Positions 25,554 to 34,097 of a DNA stretch of 64,000 bases are shown one piece after another; the stretch's first letter is position 1, and every line of letters begins with the position of its first letter. The stretch is from NCBI RefSeq assembly GCF_003315345.1, contig NZ_QNRO01000005.1, positions 62,001 to 126,000 of the forward strand, written 5' to 3'. The DNA is from Marinobacter pelagius. GTDB lineage: Bacteria; Pseudomonadota; Gammaproteobacteria; Pseudomonadales; Oleiphilaceae. The notes under the pieces were generated by a model. It saw only the letters and a program-made list of their open reading frames with translations. It did not search any database and was not told the DNA's origin. The translations under genes were made by a program, and so were the position numbers.

Positions 25554-27023
25554 ATGACTATCAGTTTGACGAATCCGGAACTGCTGCGTGAAAGCGCTTA
25601 TATCAATGGCGAGTGGGTCCAGGCTCATTCGGGGGATCTGTTGCCGGTGACCAACCCTGCCAATGGCGAACATCTGGCCAGCGTGCCTGACATGGGCGCC
25701 GACGATACCCGGCAGGCGATCCAGGCGGCCGAGGCGGCATGGCCGGAATGGCGTGCCCGTCCTGCCAAGGAACGCGCTGGTATCCTGCGCCGGTGGTTTG
25801 ATCTGGTGATGCAGAATCAGGAAGACCTGGCCCGGCTGATGACCGCGGAGCAGGGCAAGCCCCTGGCGGAAGCCCGGGGCGAGGTGGGCTACGGCGCCAG
25901 TTTCATCGAATGGTTCGCCGAGGAGGCCAAGCGGGCCTATGGTGACGTGATTCCGGGCCACGGCCGTGACAAGCGCATCGTGGTGATCAAGCAGCCCATC
26001 GGGGTGGTGGCGGCAATCACACCCTGGAACTTCCCGGTGGCCATGATCACCCGCAAGGTGGCCCCGGCCCTGGCTGCCGGCTGTCCGGTGGTGGTCAAGC
26101 CGGCGGAGGATACCCCGCTGTGCGCCCTGGCCCTGGCGGTGCTGGCGGAAGAAGCCGGTGTCCCGCCCGGGATTCTCAACATCGTGACCTGTTCGAAGGG
26201 CCGGGCGCCGGAGGTGGGCGAGGAGCTGAGCACCAACCCGGTCATCCGCAAGGTGTCGTTCACCGGCTCCACGCCGGTGGGCAAGTTGCTGATGCGCCAG
26301 GCCAGCGGCACGGTCAAGAAAGTGAGCCTGGAGCTGGGTGGCAATGCCCCGTTCATCATCTTTGACGACGCTGATCTCGATGCCGCGGTGGCGGGGCTGA
26401 TGGCCTCCAAGTACCGCAACACCGGGCAGACCTGCGTGTGCGCCAATCGCATCTATGTCCAGTCGGGTGTCTATGACGAATTTGTTGAGAAGCTCAAGGC
26501 TGCCGTCAGCAAGATGGTGGTGGGTGCCGGCCTTGAAGGTGACACCCAGCAGGGCCCGCTGATCAATGCCGCGGCCCTGGACAAGGTCCAGCGCCACATC
26601 GAGGATGCCACCACCAAGGGCGCAAAGGTGGCCCTCGGTGGCAAGGTGCATGCGCTCGGCGGTACCTTCTTCGAGCCGACTATCCTTACCGACGTCACCC
26701 AGGACATGCTGGTGGCCAGTGAGGAAACCTTTGGCCCGGTGGCGCCGCTGTTCCGGTTCGACACCGAGGAACAGGCGATTGCCATGGCCAATGATTCGGA
26801 ATTCGGCCTGGCAGCGTACTTCTACAGCAATGACATCCGTCGCATTTGGCACGTGGCCGAGGCCCTGGAAACCGGCATGATCGGTATCAACGAGGGCATT
26901 ATTTCCACCGAAGCGGCGCCGTTCGGCGGGGTCAAGGAGAGCGGCCTGGGCCGGGAAGGTTCCCGTTATGGCCTGGATGAGTTCATGGAGCTCAAATACC
27001 TGTGCCTTGGTGGCATGCGCTAA
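25554..27023 (+). CDS. gabD: Aldehyde dehydrogenase, succinate-semialdehyde type
   Basis: NAD(P)-dependent aldehyde dehydrogenase, 489 residues, closest in style to GabD. Motifs: PWNFPVAMITRKVAPALAAGCPVV, Rossmann FTGSTPVG, general base Glu in LELGGNAPF (about 260) and catalytic Cys in GQTCVCANR (about 294). ATG 25554 is chosen because TGAGGA lies 5 bases before; GTG 25551 and 25542 are alternatives. A semialdehyde substrate such as succinate semialdehyde fits a neighbourhood handling C4-C5 oxo/hydroxy acids. The symbol reflects family resemblance, not proof of substrate. Confidence 0.85.
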   Translation: MTISLTNPELLRESAYINGEWVQAHSGDLLPVTNPANGEHLASVPDMGADDTRQAIQAAEAAWPEWRARPAKERAGILRRWFDLVMQNQEDLARLMTAEQGKPLAEARGEVGYGASFIEWFAEEAKRAYGDVIPGHGRDKRIVVIKQPIGVVAAITPWNFPVAMITRKVAPALAAGCPVVVKPAEDTPLCALALAVLAEEAGVPPGILNIVTCSKGRAPEVGEELSTNPVIRKVSFTGSTPVGKLLMRQASGTVKKVSLELGGNAPFIIFDDADLDAAVAGLMASKYRNTGQTCVCANRIYVQSGVYDEFVEKLKAAVSKMVVGAGLEGDTQQGPLINAAALDKVQRHIEDATTKGAKVALGGKVHALGGTFFEPTILTDVTQDMLVASEETFGPVAPLFRFDTEEQAIAMANDSEFGLAAYFYSNDIRRIWHVAEALETGMIGINEGIISTEAAPFGGVKESGLGREGSRYGLDEFMELKYLCLGGMR

Positions 27024-27047
27024 CACGTCGGTTGCGAGGAGAGTCGG

Positions 27048-28271
27048 ATGGCAGGCCCCCTGTCGCACCTGCGTGTGCTGGACCTTTCCCGGGTTCTGGC
27101 TGGCCCCTGGGCCGGTCAGATTCTCGGAGATCTTGGCGCCGAGGTAATCAAGATCGAGCGCCCAGGCACCGGGGATGACACCCGGTCCTGGGGGCCGCCC
27201 TATCTTCAGGGCGCGGATGGCAGTGCCGAGTTATCCGCCTACTTCCTGACCGCCAACCGCAACAAACAGTCCCTGGCCGTGGATATCGCCCATCCCGAGG
27301 GGCAGGCGCTGGTCCGCAAGCTGGTGGCCGAATCGGATGTGGTGCTGGAGAACTTCAAGGTCGGCGGCCTCAAGCGCTATGGCCTGGATTACGACAGCCT
27401 CAGGCGCATCAACCCGAAACTCATCTACTGCTCCATTACCGGCTTTGGTCAGGATGGCCCCTATGCCAGTCGTCCGGGCTATGACTTCCTGATCCAGGCC
27501 ATGGGCGGGCTGATGAGCATCACTGGCCAGCCGGACGGCGAACCCGGGGCTGGGCCGATGAAAGTCGGCGTGGCCCTGACGGACATCATGACCGGGCTCT
27601 ACGCCACCATTGGCGTGCTCGCCGCCCTCAGCCACCGGGACCGGACCGGGGAAGGGCAGTACGTGGAGGCCGCGCTGCTGGACGTGCAGGTGGCCTGCCT
27701 GGCCAACCAGGCCATGAATTACCTGACCACGGGCACGGCACCGGCCCGTATGGGCAATGCCCACCCCAATATCGTGCCTTACCAGGACTTCCCCACCGCG
27801 GACGGCAACATGGTACTGACGGTGGGCAACGATCAGCAGTTTGCCCGCCTGTGCGACGTGCTCGAACACCCGGAGTGGGCCAGCGATGAACGCTTTGCCA
27901 CCAACCGGGCCCGGGTGGCCAACCGCAAGGAACTGATCCCGAAACTGAGGCAGGCCACGGTGATGCGCTCGACCCGGGAGTGGGTCGGGATCCTGGAGCA
28001 GGCCGGGGTACCCTGCGGACCGGTGAACACCCTGGATCAGGTCTTTGACGATCCCCAGGTGCTGGCGCGGGGCATGAGGCAGAATGTTGCCCACCCCAAC
28101 CTGGGTGAGATACCGACCGTTGGCAATCCGATCAAGCTGAAACTGACCCCGGTCACCTACCGCACGGCGCCACCATTGCTCGGGGAGCAGTCCGAACAGG
28201 TGTTGCAGCGGATTGCCGGTCTGTCTCCCGGAGAGATCGAAGCGCTCCGGGAGCGCGGCGTGATCTCATGA
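27048..28271 (+). CDS. CaiB/BaiF family class III CoA transferase
   Basis: 407 residues. N-terminal LSHLRVLDLSRVLAGPWAGQILGDLGAEVIKIERP is diagnostic, and the catalytic aspartate is expected in EAALLDVQVACLANQ (about residue 195). RBS GAGGAG. These enzymes move CoA between acids through an aspartyl-CoA intermediate without ATP. It lies 24 bases after the aldehyde dehydrogenase and is probably co-transcribed. It could recycle CoA from a pathway end product (for example succinyl-CoA) to the incoming acid. Substrate unknown. It converges on the crotonase gene 41 bases away. Confidence 0.9.
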   Translation: MAGPLSHLRVLDLSRVLAGPWAGQILGDLGAEVIKIERPGTGDDTRSWGPPYLQGADGSAELSAYFLTANRNKQSLAVDIAHPEGQALVRKLVAESDVVLENFKVGGLKRYGLDYDSLRRINPKLIYCSITGFGQDGPYASRPGYDFLIQAMGGLMSITGQPDGEPGAGPMKVGVALTDIMTGLYATIGVLAALSHRDRTGEGQYVEAALLDVQVACLANQAMNYLTTGTAPARMGNAHPNIVPYQDFPTADGNMVLTVGNDQQFARLCDVLEHPEWASDERFATNRARVANRKELIPKLRQATVMRSTREWVGILEQAGVPCGPVNTLDQVFDDPQVLARGMRQNVAHPNLGEIPTVGNPIKLKLTPVTYRTAPPLLGEQSEQVLQRIAGLSPGEIEALRERGVIS

Positions 28272-28312
28272 CACCGACGGTGCGGGGATTCCGATACAGG
28301 TGCCCGCATCGC

Positions 28313-29104
28313 TCATTGCCCCCGGAATTGTGCCGGTCGCTTGGCGAGAAACGCGGCGACCCCTTCCTGGAAGTCCGAAGTTCCAACCGCTTCCAGAAAG
28401 GCCTGTCTTTCCGCTTCCAGGTGTCCGGAAAGGGCACCGCCGAAGGCCTCATCCGAGAGTCGTCGGAAGGCGGCGTAGGCTCGGCTCGCGCCGTTGGCAA
28501 CCTTGCTGGCAAGGTCGGTCAGGGCATCGTCAAACTCGCCTTCGGGGGCAACCCGGTTGATCAGCCCCCAGTCCAGCGCCTCCTCGGCGGTCAACGTCTG
28601 GCCCAGCAGCATCAGCTGACTGGCGCGACCGGCACCGATGCGGCGGTTCAGGAACCAGGTGCCCCCGCAGTCCGGAACCGTCCCGATGCCATCGTAGGCC
28701 ACCATGAACCGGGCGTTGGCGTCAGAAATAATCAGGTCCGCGCCCAGGGCCAGGCTCAGCCCGGCGCCGGCGGCAAAGCCCCGGACCCCGGCAATGACGG
28801 GGGCGTTCAGTTCGCGCAGGATCAGGATGGCCGGGTTGAGGGCATCCAGCAGAGCATTGACCACCTCCCGGGCCTGTTCGGGGCCGCCAGCCATGCTGGC
28901 GACATCTCCGCCGGCCATAAAGGCACGGCCGGCGCCGGTCAGCACCACGCACCGAAGCCCGGTCTGGTCCCTCAGGGCTTTGGCGGCCTCCAGAAAGGCC
29001 TCGGCCATGGGAATGTCGATGGCATTCAGCGCGTCGGGGCGGTTGAAAGTCAGGGTGGCCACGCCGGTGTTGTCGTCGAACTGCAGGATCACGGGGGAGG
29101 TCAT
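28313..29104 (-). CDS. Crotonase-family protein (PaaG-like active site)
   Basis: 263 residues from ATG 29104 (AGAGGAA upstream). Crotonase fold with oxyanion-hole segments GRAFMAGGDV and GFAAGAGLSLALGADL. Both catalytic glutamates of classic enoyl-CoA hydratase appear replaced: the first site reads GAGLSLA (Ser) and the second reads AYDGIGTVPDCGGTWFL (Asp-type position). The VPD-GGTW context resembles PaaG-type enoyl-CoA isomerases, which use a single Asp. I therefore expect isomerase activity, not hydration. It is the only minus-strand gene in the island and diverges from importer 2 across 156 bases. Confidence 0.85.
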   Translation of the reverse strand: MTSPVILQFDDNTGVATLTFNRPDALNAIDIPMAEAFLEAAKALRDQTGLRCVVLTGAGRAFMAGGDVASMAGGPEQAREVVNALLDALNPAILILRELNAPVIAGVRGFAAGAGLSLALGADLIISDANARFMVAYDGIGTVPDCGGTWFLNRRIGAGRASQLMLLGQTLTAEEALDWGLINRVAPEGEFDDALTDLASKVANGASRAYAAFRRLSDEAFGGALSGHLEAERQAFLEAVGTSDFQEGVAAFLAKRPAQFRGQ

Positions 29105-29193
29105 TGTTGTTCCTCTTTTTTTGGCAGACCTGAACCCTGAATATAGAACACAGTTTTCTGGCGCGGGCCCCCTGCGTCGACTATTTTTAAGAA

Positions 29194-29214
29194 TGGACGT
29201 TCCACACTCGTCCA
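29194..29214. promoter_or_regulatory. Inverted repeat between crotonase and importer 2
   Basis: TGGACG (29194-29199) and CGTCCA (29209-29214) form a perfect 6-bp dyad with a 9-base spacer, centred in the divergent 156-base gap. The region upstream is AT-rich (CTATTTTTAA). A shared operator for both directions is plausible. Confidence 0.4.
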
Positions 29215-29260
29215 GACCAGCAAATAACAACAATCATAAACATCTTGAGGCGTGTTATAC

Positions 29261-30076
29261 GTGAGTATCCTCGAGGTCAGTAACCTGTCCTTGTCCTTTG
29301 GCGGTGTAAAAGCGCTGCAGGACGTCAGTTTCCGTGTGCCGGAAAATACCGTCACCACCATCATCGGTCCGAACGGGGCGGGCAAGACGTCGCTGTTCAA
29401 CTGTATTTCCGGTTTCTACAAGCCCCAGCAGGGCACCATCCGCTATGAAGGGCGGGAGCTTTCCAGTGGCATCAAGCCGCCGAAACGGGCCGCCCTGGGC
29501 CTGGCCCGGACTTTCCAGAACATCGCCCTGTTCCGGGGCATGACCGTACTGGACAACATCAAGCTCGGTGCCCATGTGCACATGAAAAGCGGGCTGCTGG
29601 GTTCGATGTTCTACTTCGGGGCCGTCCGTCGGGAAGAGATGGAAGTGCGCCGGGAGGTGGAGCACCGGATCATCGACTTCCTGGAGATCGACCATATCCG
29701 TCGCCAGTCGGTGGCCAGCCTGTCCTATGGCCTGCAGAAGCGGGTCGAGCTGGCCCGGGCGCTGGCGATGCGCCCGAAGGTGCTGATGCTGGACGAGCCG
29801 GTGGCGGGCATGAACCGGGAAGAGAAGGAGGACATGGCCCGCTTCATCCTGGATATCCGGGAAGAGTGGGGCGTGACCGTGCTGATGGTAGAGCATGACA
29901 TGGGCATGGTGATGGACATCTCCGACCACATTGCCGTGCTCAACTTCGGGCAGGTCATCACCGAGGGCGAGCCGGCGGATGTCCAGAACAACCCGGAAGT
30001 CATCAAGGCCTACCTGGGTAACAGTGACATCGACAGCCTGCGCAAGAAACTCAATCCGGAAGGGGAGGCCGCCTGA
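29261..30076 (+). CDS. livG: Branched-chain-type ABC ATPase LivG (copy 2)
   Basis: ATP-binding subunit, 271 residues from GTG 29261; TTGAGG lies 10 bases before, whereas the earlier in-frame GTG 29252 would sit on top of it. Walker A GPNGAGKTS, degenerate signature LSYGLQKRVELAR, Walker B VLMLDEPVAGM and EHDMGMVMDISDHI. First gene of the second importer, ordered livG-H-M-K-F, unlike copy 1 (K-H-M-G-F). The stop overlaps the livH start by one base. Confidence 0.91.
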   Translation: MSILEVSNLSLSFGGVKALQDVSFRVPENTVTTIIGPNGAGKTSLFNCISGFYKPQQGTIRYEGRELSSGIKPPKRAALGLARTFQNIALFRGMTVLDNIKLGAHVHMKSGLLGSMFYFGAVRREEMEVRREVEHRIIDFLEIDHIRRQSVASLSYGLQKRVELARALAMRPKVLMLDEPVAGMNREEKEDMARFILDIREEWGVTVLMVEHDMGMVMDISDHIAVLNFGQVITEGEPADVQNNPEVIKAYLGNSDIDSLRKKLNPEGEAA

Positions 30077-30954
30077 TGGACTGGTTGTTCTTTGGTGAGA
30101 TCAGTCTGGCGGGGCTGGCCATGGGCGGGCTGTATGCCCTGATCGCCCTGGGATTCGTGATGATCTACAAGGCCACCCGGGTGATCAACTTCGCCATCGG
30201 CGAAATCATGATGTTTGCCGCCTACCTGTTTCTGGCCTTTGCCGGTGGTATGGAACTGTCCGCCTGGATCGCGCTGCCACTGGCTGTGATCGGCGGCAGT
30301 ATCCTGGGCGGGGTGATCGAGAAAACCATGATCCGTCCGATGTTGGGGGAGTCTCCGATCTCGGTGGTGATGGTGACCATCGGTATCGCCAGCATCCTGG
30401 TGGGCCTGGTGGAATTCATCTGGACCGCCGACCCGCAATTGCTGCCGAGCTTCCTGCCCCGTGAGCCGGTGTTCATCGGCCCGCTCTACCTGGCTCCAAA
30501 AATCGCCTACGGTTTCTTGATCGGTTCCGCCCTTTTGATCATTTACCTGCTGTATTTCCGGTTCTCCCGGGGTGGGGTGGCTCTTCGGGCCACCGCCTCG
30601 GACCAGGCCGCGGCCTATTCCATGGGCATCAATGTGCGCCGGGTATTCAACCTGGCCTGGGTGTTCGGCTCACTCGCCGCCTCCCTGGCTGGTGTGCTGG
30701 TGGCGGCCACCGGGGGGCTCAGTCCCCAGTTCGGGATCATCGGGCTGAGTGTGCTGGTGGTGGTGATTGTCGGGGGGCTGGACAGCATCCTCGGTGCCCT
30801 GGTGGCTGGCGTGTTCATCGGCTGGCTGGAAACCGTGGCCGGCGCCTACCTGGGTGGCGAATACCGGATGCCGGCCACCTTTGTGGTGCTGGCGGTGATT
30901 CTGGTGATCCGTCCCTATGGCCTGTTCGGCACCCACGAAATAGAGCGAGTATAA
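30076..30954 (+). CDS. livH: Branched-chain-type ABC permease LivH (copy 2)
   Basis: 292-residue polytopic permease. Hallmark GGLYALIALGFVMIYKATRVINFAIGEIMMFAAYL and loop ATASDQAAAYSMGINVRRVF. Starts within the livG stop (TGATG) and ends 1 base before livM. Clearly diverged from copy 1, so the two importers are not a recent duplication. Confidence 0.91.
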   Translation: MDWLFFGEISLAGLAMGGLYALIALGFVMIYKATRVINFAIGEIMMFAAYLFLAFAGGMELSAWIALPLAVIGGSILGGVIEKTMIRPMLGESPISVVMVTIGIASILVGLVEFIWTADPQLLPSFLPREPVFIGPLYLAPKIAYGFLIGSALLIIYLLYFRFSRGGVALRATASDQAAAYSMGINVRRVFNLAWVFGSLAASLAGVLVAATGGLSPQFGIIGLSVLVVVIVGGLDSILGALVAGVFIGWLETVAGAYLGGEYRMPATFVVLAVILVIRPYGLFGTHEIERV

Positions 30955-30955
30955 G

Positions 30956-31999
30956 ATGCGCATCGGTGACGCAAAACAGACCTACGAGGCCGATGAGGCA
31001 ATCTGGACCAGTAGCACCCAGAAGTTCTGGTTTGGCCTGTTGATGCTGATTCTGCTGCTGTTCCCGTTCATGGTTGACTCCTATCTGCTGTATCTGGGTT
31101 GCCTGGTGGGCATTGCCGTGATCAGTGCTACCGGCCTGAATATACTGACCGGTTTTACCGGCCTGATTTCCCTGGGACAGGCGGGCTTCATGGGGGTGGG
31201 TGCCTACACCGTGGCCTGGCTCTCACTCAACACCGGCCTGCCGTTTCCGGTGACGCTGCTGCTCGCGGGACTGGCGGCCGCCGCTGTCGGTATTCTGGTA
31301 GGGCTGCCCTCGCTGCGGGTCAAAGGGCTGTACCTGGCGATTGCCACCCTGGCGGCCAGTGTGTTCCTGCATTTCATTTTTGCCGAGTGGGAATCGGTCA
31401 CCGGGGGTATGGGAGGGCTGAGCCTGGAGCCGGCGCATCTGTTCGGTCTGACTTTCCAGAGCGACTTCCGGATGTATTTCATCATCGTGCCGCTGGCGGT
31501 GCTGATGGTGTTCGCCGCCCGCAATGTGTTGCGGACCCGGGTTGGCCGCGCCTTCATCGCCATCCGGGACCGGGATATTTCTGCCGAGATCCTGGGCATC
31601 AACCTGTTGCGCTACAAGCTGATGTCCTTTGCCCTCAGCTCCTTTTATGCCGGTGTCGCCGGCGGCCTGTTCGCCTATTTCTATCGGGTGGTGACCCCAG
31701 AGAGCTTCCCGCTTTCCATGTCGATCTTCTACCTGGCCGCAGTGATCGTCGGCGGCATGGGTAACCTGCTGGGGGGCATTCTCGGTGCCGCCTTCATGAC
31801 CCTGGTGCCGGAAGCCCTGAAACTGCTGACCGCCGCGCTGACACCGTTCTATCCCAATGCCCCCGTGTTCATGTCGCCGATGCTGGAGATCATTTTCGGT
31901 GCCCTGATCGTGGGCTTCCTGATCTTCGAACCCCATGGCCTGGCGGAGATCTGGCATCGCATCCGCCGGTTTTTCCGGCTGTGGCCATTCCGGAATTAA
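30956..31999 (+). CDS. livM: Branched-chain-type ABC permease LivM (copy 2)
   Basis: 347-residue permease with a longer hydrophilic N-terminus (about 25 residues) than copy 1 and a C-terminal basic tail. Hallmark GLNILTGFTGLISLGQAGFMGVGAYTVAW and loop AIRDRDISAEILGINLLRYKL. Lies 1 base after livH; 71 bases follow before the binding-protein start, containing only its leader and ribosome site. Confidence 0.91.
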   Translation: MRIGDAKQTYEADEAIWTSSTQKFWFGLLMLILLLFPFMVDSYLLYLGCLVGIAVISATGLNILTGFTGLISLGQAGFMGVGAYTVAWLSLNTGLPFPVTLLLAGLAAAAVGILVGLPSLRVKGLYLAIATLAASVFLHFIFAEWESVTGGMGGLSLEPAHLFGLTFQSDFRMYFIIVPLAVLMVFAARNVLRTRVGRAFIAIRDRDISAEILGINLLRYKLMSFALSSFYAGVAGGLFAYFYRVVTPESFPLSMSIFYLAAVIVGGMGNLLGGILGAAFMTLVPEALKLLTAALTPFYPNAPVFMSPMLEIIFGALIVGFLIFEPHGLAEIWHRIRRFFRLWPFRN

Positions 32000-32070
32000 T
32001 CGTGTTTCAACGAGTCTTTCTCCGAGAGACCGTGCAACACCAACAACAAGAAGCAGCAAGGAGAAGAAAC

Positions 32071-33279
32071 ATGTTCAGAAACATCCTCAAAAAAGGACGC
32101 AAGCTCGCCGGGCTTGGTGGCCTGGTTGCTGCGTTGACCGTAGCCGCCCCTGCCATAGCCCAGGACAAGGAGCCCATCGTGTTCGGTGGTTCCATTCCGC
32201 TCTCCGGTGTCTTTGCCTTTGCCGGTATCCATATTCATGCCGGCCTGACGGACTACACGGACTGGATCAACAGCCAGGGTGGCATCAACGGCCACCCGGT
32301 GGAATACGTGATGGAGGACACCGCCTACGAGGTGGACCGTTCGGTGGCCGCCTTCAAGAAAATCTCCGGCAGCAGCTCACCGGCGACCTATTACGGTGAC
32401 AGCACCGGCTTCATGAAGGCCATTGCCTCGGAACTCAACAGCATGGGGACCACGCTGATGAGTGGGGCGTCCTTCGCCACGGCGCTGACTGACAACGAGC
32501 AATATCCCTACCAGTTCATCCCCGGTCCCAACTACAGCCAGATGTTCGGCATTATTCTGGAGTACATCGCCTCCCAGGGTGAGGGCGACGACATGCCGAC
32601 AGTGGCCTTCGTCTACAGCGATACCGAGTTCGGCAAGGATCCCATCGAGAACGGCAAGGCCCGGGCTGCCGAGTTGGGCATCGAGGTGGTCGAGGAGATC
32701 GTCACCAAGCCGGGCAGTGTGGACGTGTCCGCCGAGGTTCTGAAACTGCGCCGGGTTCGTCCGGATTACGTGGTGTTCCACGGCTACGTGCTGTCGCCGA
32801 TCAACGAGTTCATGGTGCAGATGCGCCAGATGGGCCTGGATACCCAGTTCATGGGTACCTTCTGGTCCTCCGACAAGCTGATCATTGACAAGATGGGCGC
32901 GGACGCCGACGGCTACATGGGGGTCATGCCGTACAACTACTATGACAGCGAGGAGAGCGGCCCGATGCTGGATGCGCTCCGTGCCCAGGCCGAGAAGAGC
33001 GATCCTGAGGCAGGGTATCGTCCCACCGGCTACATGCAGGGCTGGTTCAACGCCATGGTCTGGACCGAGGTGATCAAGCGCACCCTGGATGCCGGAAAGG
33101 AGCTGACCGCGGACAACATGGCCGCGGCACTGGCTTCCATCGAGGACTGGGATACCGGCGGCATCATCGGTATTCCGGTCACGGTGAAAGACATGTCGTT
33201 CCCGGTCGGCCGGATCTGGCGCGTCAATGCCGAGAAAGGCCGTTACGAGCCGGTGTCGGACTGGATTCACCTCGACTGA
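32071..33279 (+). CDS. livK: ABC substrate-binding protein (copy 2)
   Basis: 402-residue type I periplasmic binding protein from ATG 32071 (AAGGAG 7 bases upstream; the frame stays open upstream to 31981 but without signal sequence). Signal peptide ends AIA|QDKEP (residue 31). The ligand region differs strongly from copy 1 (GGSIPLSGVFAFAGIHIHAGLTDYTDWIN), consistent with a different substrate. Encoded between permease and second ATPase. Homologues of this type sit with CoA ligases in other marine bacteria, pointing to an organic acid ligand (inference). Confidence 0.9.
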   Translation: MFRNILKKGRKLAGLGGLVAALTVAAPAIAQDKEPIVFGGSIPLSGVFAFAGIHIHAGLTDYTDWINSQGGINGHPVEYVMEDTAYEVDRSVAAFKKISGSSSPATYYGDSTGFMKAIASELNSMGTTLMSGASFATALTDNEQYPYQFIPGPNYSQMFGIILEYIASQGEGDDMPTVAFVYSDTEFGKDPIENGKARAAELGIEVVEEIVTKPGSVDVSAEVLKLRRVRPDYVVFHGYVLSPINEFMVQMRQMGLDTQFMGTFWSSDKLIIDKMGADADGYMGVMPYNYYDSEESGPMLDALRAQAEKSDPEAGYRPTGYMQGWFNAMVWTEVIKRTLDAGKELTADNMAAALASIEDWDTGGIIGIPVTVKDMSFPVGRIWRVNAEKGRYEPVSDWIHLD

Positions 33280-33287
33280 GGGGCTGT

Positions 33288-34097
33288 ATGGAAGCCTTAC
33301 TGGAAATCGATAACATCGAGGTGGTCTACAACAAGGCGGTGCAGGTCCTCCGGGGCCTGTCACTGCGGGTACCGGAGGGCGCCATTGTGGCGCTCCTCGG
33401 TTCCAATGGCGCCGGCAAATCCACCACCCTGAAAAGTGTTTCCGGCCTGCTGACCCTGGAAGACGGCGAAGTCACTGCCGGCGAGGTGCGCTTTCGGGGC
33501 CAGGATGTGAAGGGCATACCGCCGGAGAAACTGGTGCGCAACGGTCTGTTCCACGTGATGGAGGGGCGCCGGGTATTCGAGGACCTGACCGTCGAGGAAA
33601 ACCTGATTGCCGCCACTTACGCGCTCAGTGGCCGCAAACCCTCTTTGAGCGACAGCTACGAGCTGGTCTACAACTATTTCCCCCGGCTCAAGGAGAGGCG
33701 CAAACAGCTGGCGGGTTACCTGTCCGGCGGTGAACAGCAGATGCTGGCCCTGGGTAGAGCCCTGATTGCCCAACCGGACCTGATCATGCTCGACGAACCG
33801 TCCCTGGGCCTGGCGCCACTGCTGGTCGAGGAAATCTTCACCATTGTGGCCCGCATCAACCGGGAGCAGGGCACGGCGATCCTGCTGGTGGAACAGAACG
33901 CGGCGGTTTCCCTGGCGATCGCCTCCTACGGCTACATCATGGAAAACGGCAAGATCGTGATCGATGGGCCGACGGAAAAACTCACCGCCAATGAGGATGT
34001 CCAGGAGTTCTATCTGGGGGTGGGCGGTGCCGAAGGTGAAACCCGCAGTTACCGGGATATCAAGCATTACAAACGTCGTAAGCGATGGCTCTCATGA
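33288..34097 (+). CDS. livF: Branched-chain-type ABC ATPase LivF (copy 2)
   Basis: 269-residue ATPase, longer than copy 1 by a 30-residue C-terminal tail (GGAEGETRSYRDIKHYKRRKRW) rich in Arg/Lys. Walker A GSNGAGKST, signature LSGGEQQMLALGR, Walker B LIMLDEPSLGLAP. RBS TGAGGGG. Its stop overlaps the start of the next CoA ligase, so uptake and activation are expressed together. Confidence 0.91.
   Translation: MEALLEIDNIEVVYNKAVQVLRGLSLRVPEGAIVALLGSNGAGKSTTLKSVSGLLTLEDGEVTAGEVRFRGQDVKGIPPEKLVRNGLFHVMEGRRVFEDLTVEENLIAATYALSGRKPSLSDSYELVYNYFPRLKERRKQLAGYLSGGEQQMLALGRALIAQPDLIMLDEPSLGLAPLLVEEIFTIVARINREQGTAILLVEQNAAVSLAIASYGYIMENGKIVIDGPTEKLTANEDVQEFYLGVGGAEGETRSYRDIKHYKRRKRWLS

Noticed and set aside
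25029-27068. 679-codon open frame on the minus strand across the TetR and aldehyde dehydrogenase genes
   Set aside because: High-GC shadow; both plus-strand genes have intact family motifs and ribosome sites, the antisense product has none.
28281-28308. Terminator between the CaiB gene and the crotonase gene
   Set aside because: Only a 6-bp stem (TGCGGG/CCCGCA) with a 16-base loop and no U run; too weak to call.
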